From: Nevskia sp.
GTDB taxonomy: Bacteria; Pseudomonadota; Gammaproteobacteria; Nevskiales; Nevskiaceae
Reading direction: 5' to 3'
Length of the DNA: 45,777 bases
NCBI RefSeq assembly: GCF_023266035.1
Contig: NZ_JAHFRY010000018.1
Location: 1 to 45,777, forward strand
The first letter of the stretch is position 1. Every line of letters begins with the position of its first letter. The notes under the pieces were generated by a model. That model had not been told where the DNA came from. It saw nothing but the letters and a program-made list of their open reading frames with translations, and ran no database searches. The position numbers were made by a program, and so were the translations under genes. Below are positions 37,943 to 45,777 of the stretch, piece by piece.

Positions 37943-39394
37943 ATGGAAAACGACATCGCGCTGCCCGATTGCACCAGGCTGTTCATCGGCGGCCACTGGG
38001 AGGAGCCGGCCGTTGCCGCGTCCTACACCAACGAGAACCCCGCGCTGCGCAAGGGACTGTGCGAAGTCGCCATTGCCGGCGAGAAGGATGTCGATCGCGC
38101 GGTGAAAGCGGCGCACGCGGGTCTGGCCAGCAAGGAGTGGGCGGGTCTGCCGGCGGCGGATCGCGGCCGCCTGCTCTGGAAGGTGGGTCAGATCATCCGC
38201 GAGCGCGCCAAGGAGCTCGCCACGCTGGAATCGCTGGACACCGGCAAGCTCTATGTCGAAGCCCTGTACGGCGACATGGAAAACGCCGCAGGCGCATTCG
38301 AGTACTACGGCGGCTGGAGCAACAAGATCACCGGACAGGTGCTGCCGGTGCCGCCCAAATTCCTCGACTACACACGGCGCGAGGCGGTGGGCGTGGTCGG
38401 CGCGATCATTCCCTGGAACTTCCCGCTGATGATGGCGGCGATGAAGATTGCGCCGGCTCTGGCGATGGGCAACGCGGTGATTCTGAAACCCGCCGAGCAG
38501 ACGCCGCTGACGGCTATCGCCCTGGCGCGCATCCTCGAAGAAGTGGGACTGCCCAAGGGCATCCTCAGCGTGCTGACCGGGTTCGGCGATACCGGCAAGG
38601 CGATGGTTGCGCACCCGGGCATCGACAAGATCACCTTCACCGGCTCCACCGCGGTGGGCAAGGCGATCATGCGTGGCTGCGCCGACACGCTGAAGCGCGT
38701 TTCGCTGGAGCTGGGCGGCAAGTCGCCGAACATTGTGTTCGAGGATGCGGACATCAAGCGCGCCGTGCGCGGCGTCACGACCGGCATCTATTACAACCAG
38801 GGCCAGATGTGCACAGCCGGATCGCGCGTTCTGGTGCACGAGAGCATCCACAACCAATTCATGGATGCCTTCCTCGCAGCGGTGAAGGAAATCGAAACCG
38901 GCAGCCCTTTCGACAAGACCTCGCGCATGGGCTCGCTGGTGTCCAAGGAGCAGTTCGAGAGAGTCAGCGGCTATGTCGAGCTGGGCCGGAAGGAAGGTGC
39001 GACCTTGGCCCTCGGTGGCACGCCCGGCGGCAGCGAGGGCTACTTCTTCCGCCCCACCGTGTTCACCGACGTGCAGCCGCATCACCGCATCGCGCAGGAG
39101 GAAATCTTCGGGCCGGTGGTCGCCACCTCGACGTTCAAGACCGAGGAGGAAGTGCTGGCCGTGGCCAACAACGTCAGCTACGGACTGGCCGCCGGCATGT
39201 GGACCAACGACTTGGCGCGCGCGCATCGCATGGCGCATGCGCTCAAGGCGGGCACGGTCTGGGTCAACACCTACAACGCCATGTGGCGCGAGTCGCCCTT
39301 CGGCGGCTACAAGCAGAGCGGCCACGGGCGCGAAGGCGGCCAGGATGGTGCCGAGCTGTACACCGAGGTCAAGAACATCTGCATTTCGATCTGA
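37943..39394 (+). CDS. Aldehyde dehydrogenase (betaine/retinal-type)
   Basis: 483 aa; 'PWNFPLMMAAMKIAPALAMGNAVILKPAEQTPL', 'LELGGKSPNIVFEDAD', 'YYNQGQMCTAGSRVLV', 'QEEIFGPVVATSTF'; GAGAGAG upstream. Confidence 0.95.
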   Translation: MENDIALPDCTRLFIGGHWEEPAVAASYTNENPALRKGLCEVAIAGEKDVDRAVKAAHAGLASKEWAGLPAADRGRLLWKVGQIIRERAKELATLESLDTGKLYVEALYGDMENAAGAFEYYGGWSNKITGQVLPVPPKFLDYTRREAVGVVGAIIPWNFPLMMAAMKIAPALAMGNAVILKPAEQTPLTAIALARILEEVGLPKGILSVLTGFGDTGKAMVAHPGIDKITFTGSTAVGKAIMRGCADTLKRVSLELGGKSPNIVFEDADIKRAVRGVTTGIYYNQGQMCTAGSRVLVHESIHNQFMDAFLAAVKEIETGSPFDKTSRMGSLVSKEQFERVSGYVELGRKEGATLALGGTPGGSEGYFFRPTVFTDVQPHHRIAQEEIFGPVVATSTFKTEEEVLAVANNVSYGLAAGMWTNDLARAHRMAHALKAGTVWVNTYNAMWRESPFGGYKQSGHGREGGQDGAELYTEVKNICISI

Positions 39395-39463
39395 AACCCG
39401 GCGCGGCCCGGACGCCCTTCAGGAGGCACCACAGCCGCTCCGTTTCAGGTACGCTCGTCTACC

Positions 39464-39475
39464 TAACATTCGTTC
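39464..39475 (-). promoter_or_regulatory. Second copy of shared operator-like motif (AACGAATGTTAG on minus strand)
   Basis: 11/12 identical to AACGAACGTTAG at 7512-7523; also lies in a CATTCGT-N7-ACGAATG inverted repeat (39467-39487), 66-77 bp upstream of the hydrolase ATG. Confidence 0.5.
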
Positions 39476-39540
39476 AAATTACGAATGAGTGACGTGGGCC
39501 TCGCCGTTCACGCGACACCTCATCACTGGAGTGAGAAATC

Positions 39541-43129
<3,589 letters not shown>

Positions 43130-43168
43130 AGCCCGACTAGAACTGCAACCGACCGAGAACCCCAAGCC

Positions 43169-44275
43169 ATGCGAATTACCGCCGCCGTGCTGCGCGAGGT
43201 GGGCAAGCCGTTCCAGATTGAAGAACTGGAACTGGCTGCGCCCAAACAGGACGAGGTCCTGGTCAGGACCGTCGCCAGCGGCATCTGCCACAGCGACTAC
43301 TCGATTGCCCACGGCGTGCTGCGCGCGCCGATGCCGATCGTGCTCGGCCACGAGGGCGCGGGCGTCGTCGAGGCGGTCGGCCCCGGCGTGACGCATCTGA
43401 AGCCCGGCGACAAGGTGATCGGCTCGCTGACGCCGAGTTGCGGCGAGTGCGCCATGTGCAAGGAGCACAAACACTTCATGTGCGTGCAGATGGGCGCGCT
43501 GCTCAACAACTGCACCTACATCGACGGCACCACGCGCCACAAGACGCTGGAGGGCCAGGACGTGTACGCGATGTGCGGCCTGGCCTCGTTCGGCTCGCAC
43601 ATGGTCATGCCGGCGGGTTCGGCCATCAAGGTGCCGCACGATACCGCGCTCGAATCCACCTGCCTGATCGGCTGCGGCGTCACCACCGGCGCCGGTGCCG
43701 CGCTCAATACCGTGAAGGTCAAGCCGGGCGACGCGGTCGCGGTGGTCGGCTGCGGCGGCGTGGGCCTGTCGATCATCCAGGGCGCGCGCATCGGCGGCGC
43801 GAGCATCATCATCGCGGTCGATCCGATGCCGGAGAAGCGCGAGCTGGCCCTGCGCATGGGCGCCACGCACACGGTGAATCCCTTCGAGGAAAATCCCATG
43901 GCCAGCGTGCGCAAGATCAGCGGCGGGCTGGGCGTTCACTACGCCTTCGAGGCGCTGGGACGGGTGGAAACGATGGAGCAGTGCTGGGGCATGATCCGGC
44001 CCACCGGGCGCGCCGTCATCGTCGGGATCGCCGCGCTCAATCAGTCCGTGCGCCTGTCCGCGGCCGGCCTGCTGGCCGAATACGAAATCCAGGGCAGTTG
44101 CTACGGCTCCTCGTCGCCGGCCGTGGACATCCCGCGCTTCGTCGAACTGTACAAGAAGGGCGATCTGCTGCTGGACGAAATGATCACGCAGCGCATCAGG
44201 CTCACCGACATCAACCGCGCGTTCGAGGAGATGGGCCGCGGTGTCGGCGCCCGCTCCGTGATCATGTACGGCTGA
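43169..44275 (+). CDS. Zn-dependent alcohol dehydrogenase (MDR family), copy 1
   Basis: 368 aa; 'GICHSDYSIAHG', 'LGHEGAGVVEAVGPGVTHLKPGDKV', 'CGECAMCKEHKHFMC' structural-Zn loop, 'VGCGGVGLSIIQGARIGGA'. Confidence 0.94.
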   Translation: MRITAAVLREVGKPFQIEELELAAPKQDEVLVRTVASGICHSDYSIAHGVLRAPMPIVLGHEGAGVVEAVGPGVTHLKPGDKVIGSLTPSCGECAMCKEHKHFMCVQMGALLNNCTYIDGTTRHKTLEGQDVYAMCGLASFGSHMVMPAGSAIKVPHDTALESTCLIGCGVTTGAGAALNTVKVKPGDAVAVVGCGGVGLSIIQGARIGGASIIIAVDPMPEKRELALRMGATHTVNPFEENPMASVRKISGGLGVHYAFEALGRVETMEQCWGMIRPTGRAVIVGIAALNQSVRLSAAGLLAEYEIQGSCYGSSSPAVDIPRFVELYKKGDLLLDEMITQRIRLTDINRAFEEMGRGVGARSVIMYG

Positions 44276-44349
44276 TCCCGCCCTCGGGTCGCAGCGAATT
44301 TGCGCCTACGAATTCAAGCCGGTCGCGAATCGGTGGAGAACATCAAGAC

Positions 44350-45453
44350 ATGAAAACCAAAGCAGCCGTGCTCTATGCCATCGGCCAGCCCCTGGTCATC
44401 GAGGAGCTGGAACTGGAGGCGCCGCGCGAGAAGGAAATCCTCGTCAAGTGGGTCGCCAGCGGCATCTGCCACAGCGACTACTCGGTGCGCGACGGCACCC
44501 TGGGCCTGACCCTGCCCGCCGTGCTCGGCCATGAAGGCGCAGGCATCGTCGAAGCCGTCGGCCCCGGTGTGACCCAGCTCGCGGTCGGCGATCACGTCAT
44601 CGTCTCGCTCACCCCGCAGTGCGGCAACTGCGTGTTCTGCAAAGAAGGCAAGCCCTATCTCTGCGCGCAGATGAGCAGGGGTCTCACCAAGGGCCTGCAA
44701 ACCGATGGCAGCAAGCGCCTGAAAAACAGCAGGGGCGAAGAGATCGGCCAGTTGCTAGCCCTGGGCACGTTCTCCGAACGCACCGTGGTGCCGGCCGGTG
44801 CCGCGGTCAAGGTGCAGCACAACCTGCCGCTGGAAACCGCCTGCCTGATCGGCTGCGGCGTGACCACCGGCGTCGGTGCCGCGCTCAACACGGTCAAGAT
44901 CAACCCGGGCGACAGCGTCGCGGTGATCGGTTGCGGCGGCGTGGGGCTGTCGATCATCCAGGGCGCGCGCATCGCGGGCGCGACGACCATCATCGCCATC
45001 GATCCCGTGGCGGAGAAGCGCCTGCTGGCGATCGAGGTCGGCGCCACCCATGCGCTCGACCCGAGCGGGGAAAACGTGGTCAAGCAGGTGCGCAAGATGA
45101 CCGGCGGCGGCGTTCATTTTGCGTTCGAAGCCCTGGGTCGCAAGGAAACCATCGAGCAGGCCTGGGCCATGCCGCGCCTCACCGGCACCGCCGTCATCGT
45201 CGGCGTGCCGAAGAAGGACACGATGCTCGAACTGCCGGTGCTCGGCTTCTTCGGCGAGAAGCACTTCAAGGGCTCGGCCTACGGCAGTAGCGTGCCCTCG
45301 CGCGATATTCCGAAGTACGCGGAGATGTTCATGAGCGGCGAGCTGAAGCTCGACGCCCTGATCACGCAGCGCATCGCGCTTGAACAAGTCAACGAGGCGC
45401 TGGACCAGATGGGGCGTGGCGAAGGCGCACGTTCGGTGATCGGATATCGCTGA
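44350..45453 (+). CDS. Zn-dependent alcohol dehydrogenase (MDR family), copy 2
   Basis: Track ORF starts at 43438, but ATG at 44350 gives MKTKAAVLYAIGQPLVIEELELEAPREKEILVKWVASGICHSDYSVRDG; 'CGNCVFCKEGKPYLC', 'IGCGGVGLSIIQGARIAGA'. Confidence 0.94.
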   Translation: MKTKAAVLYAIGQPLVIEELELEAPREKEILVKWVASGICHSDYSVRDGTLGLTLPAVLGHEGAGIVEAVGPGVTQLAVGDHVIVSLTPQCGNCVFCKEGKPYLCAQMSRGLTKGLQTDGSKRLKNSRGEEIGQLLALGTFSERTVVPAGAAVKVQHNLPLETACLIGCGVTTGVGAALNTVKINPGDSVAVIGCGGVGLSIIQGARIAGATTIIAIDPVAEKRLLAIEVGATHALDPSGENVVKQVRKMTGGGVHFAFEALGRKETIEQAWAMPRLTGTAVIVGVPKKDTMLELPVLGFFGEKHFKGSAYGSSVPSRDIPKYAEMFMSGELKLDALITQRIALEQVNEALDQMGRGEGARSVIGYR

Positions 45454-45777
45454 TGACGGTCAGGCTCGACATCGTCGGCGGGATCGCGCGCATCGTGCTG
45501 GCGAGGCCGGAGCGCTTGAACGCCTTCAGCGACGAGATGAAGGACCGGCTGATCGAGATCACTCGTCAGCTGCAGCTCGATGACCGTATCCGCGCCGTGC
45601 TGCTGTGCGCCGAAGGCCGCGCGTTCTGTGCGGGTGGCGATATCGACACGATGGGCGCTGCGGACGTGGTGGCGACGCGCGCGCGCATCCAGCAGGCGCA
45701 TCGCGCGATCCTCGGTCTGGCGAATCTCGACAAGCCGGTGGTCGCCGCCGTTCGCGGTCCGGCTCTGGGCGTGGGCT
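45453..45777 (+). CDS. Enoyl-CoA hydratase/isomerase family protein (truncated by window edge)
   Basis: Manual translation: MTVRLDIVGGIARIVLARPERLNAFSDEMKDRLIEITRQLQLDDRIRAVLLCAEGRAFCAGGDIDTMG...LDKPVVAAVRGPALGVG; TGATG stop/start overlap with ADH copy 2. Confidence 0.92.
   Translation, partial: MTVRLDIVGGIARIVLARPERLNAFSDEMKDRLIEITRQLQLDDRIRAVLLCAEGRAFCAGGDIDTMGAADVVATRARIQQAHRAILGLANLDKPVVAAVRGPALGVG

Noticed and set aside
37252-39492. 746-aa plus-strand ORF overlapping the remnant and ALDH
   Set aside because: Alternative frame through ALDH 37943-39394, which has complete ALDH motifs; the ORF is Arg/Gly-rich and anonymous.

Overview
The window is a densely packed, GC-rich proteobacterial-type catabolic island of about 36 protein-coding genes, with no RNA genes, CRISPR array or transposase seen. 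Calls rest on reading the translated ORFs, motifs and gene order; no database search was run. Parts, left to right: (i) a leftward envelope module of RND/MMPL transporter, DUF1329, DUF1302 and a YCF48-like protein that runs off the left edge; (ii) a rightward block of ALDH, SCP-x-type thiolase, split MaoC hydratase pair, SDR, ACAD, methyltransferase, alpha/beta hydrolase, a frame-disrupted MAPEG gene, three ACADs and a WS/DGAT acyltransferase; (iii) a leftward TetR gene; (iv) a leftward acyl-CoA carboxylase block with two tandem 535-aa carboxyltransferases, a biotin carboxylase/BCCP, two enoyl-CoA hydratases and an acyl-CoA synthetase; (v) a sigma-54 activator gene convergent with a leftward ACAD-ACAD-CoA ligase operon; (vi) a rightward block of ALDH, HSL-type hydrolase, Baeyer-Villiger monooxygenase (BVMO), enoyl-CoA hydratase, two tandem Zn-alcohol dehydrogenases and a truncated enoyl-CoA hydratase. 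Most notable observations: an exact TGGCAC-N5-TTGC sigma-54 promoter with upstream GGAAC/GTTCC inverted repeats, next to a sigma-54 activator gene; a 12-bp motif (AACGAAYGTTAG) shared by two distant promoter regions; a strong 9-bp-arm palindrome in a 726-bp intergenic region; a decayed acyl-CoA ligase remnant; a MAPEG frameshift; and paired catalytic/degenerate acyl-CoA dehydrogenases. Substrate assignment (branched, alicyclic or isoprenoid/steroid-like acyl chain) is inference only.
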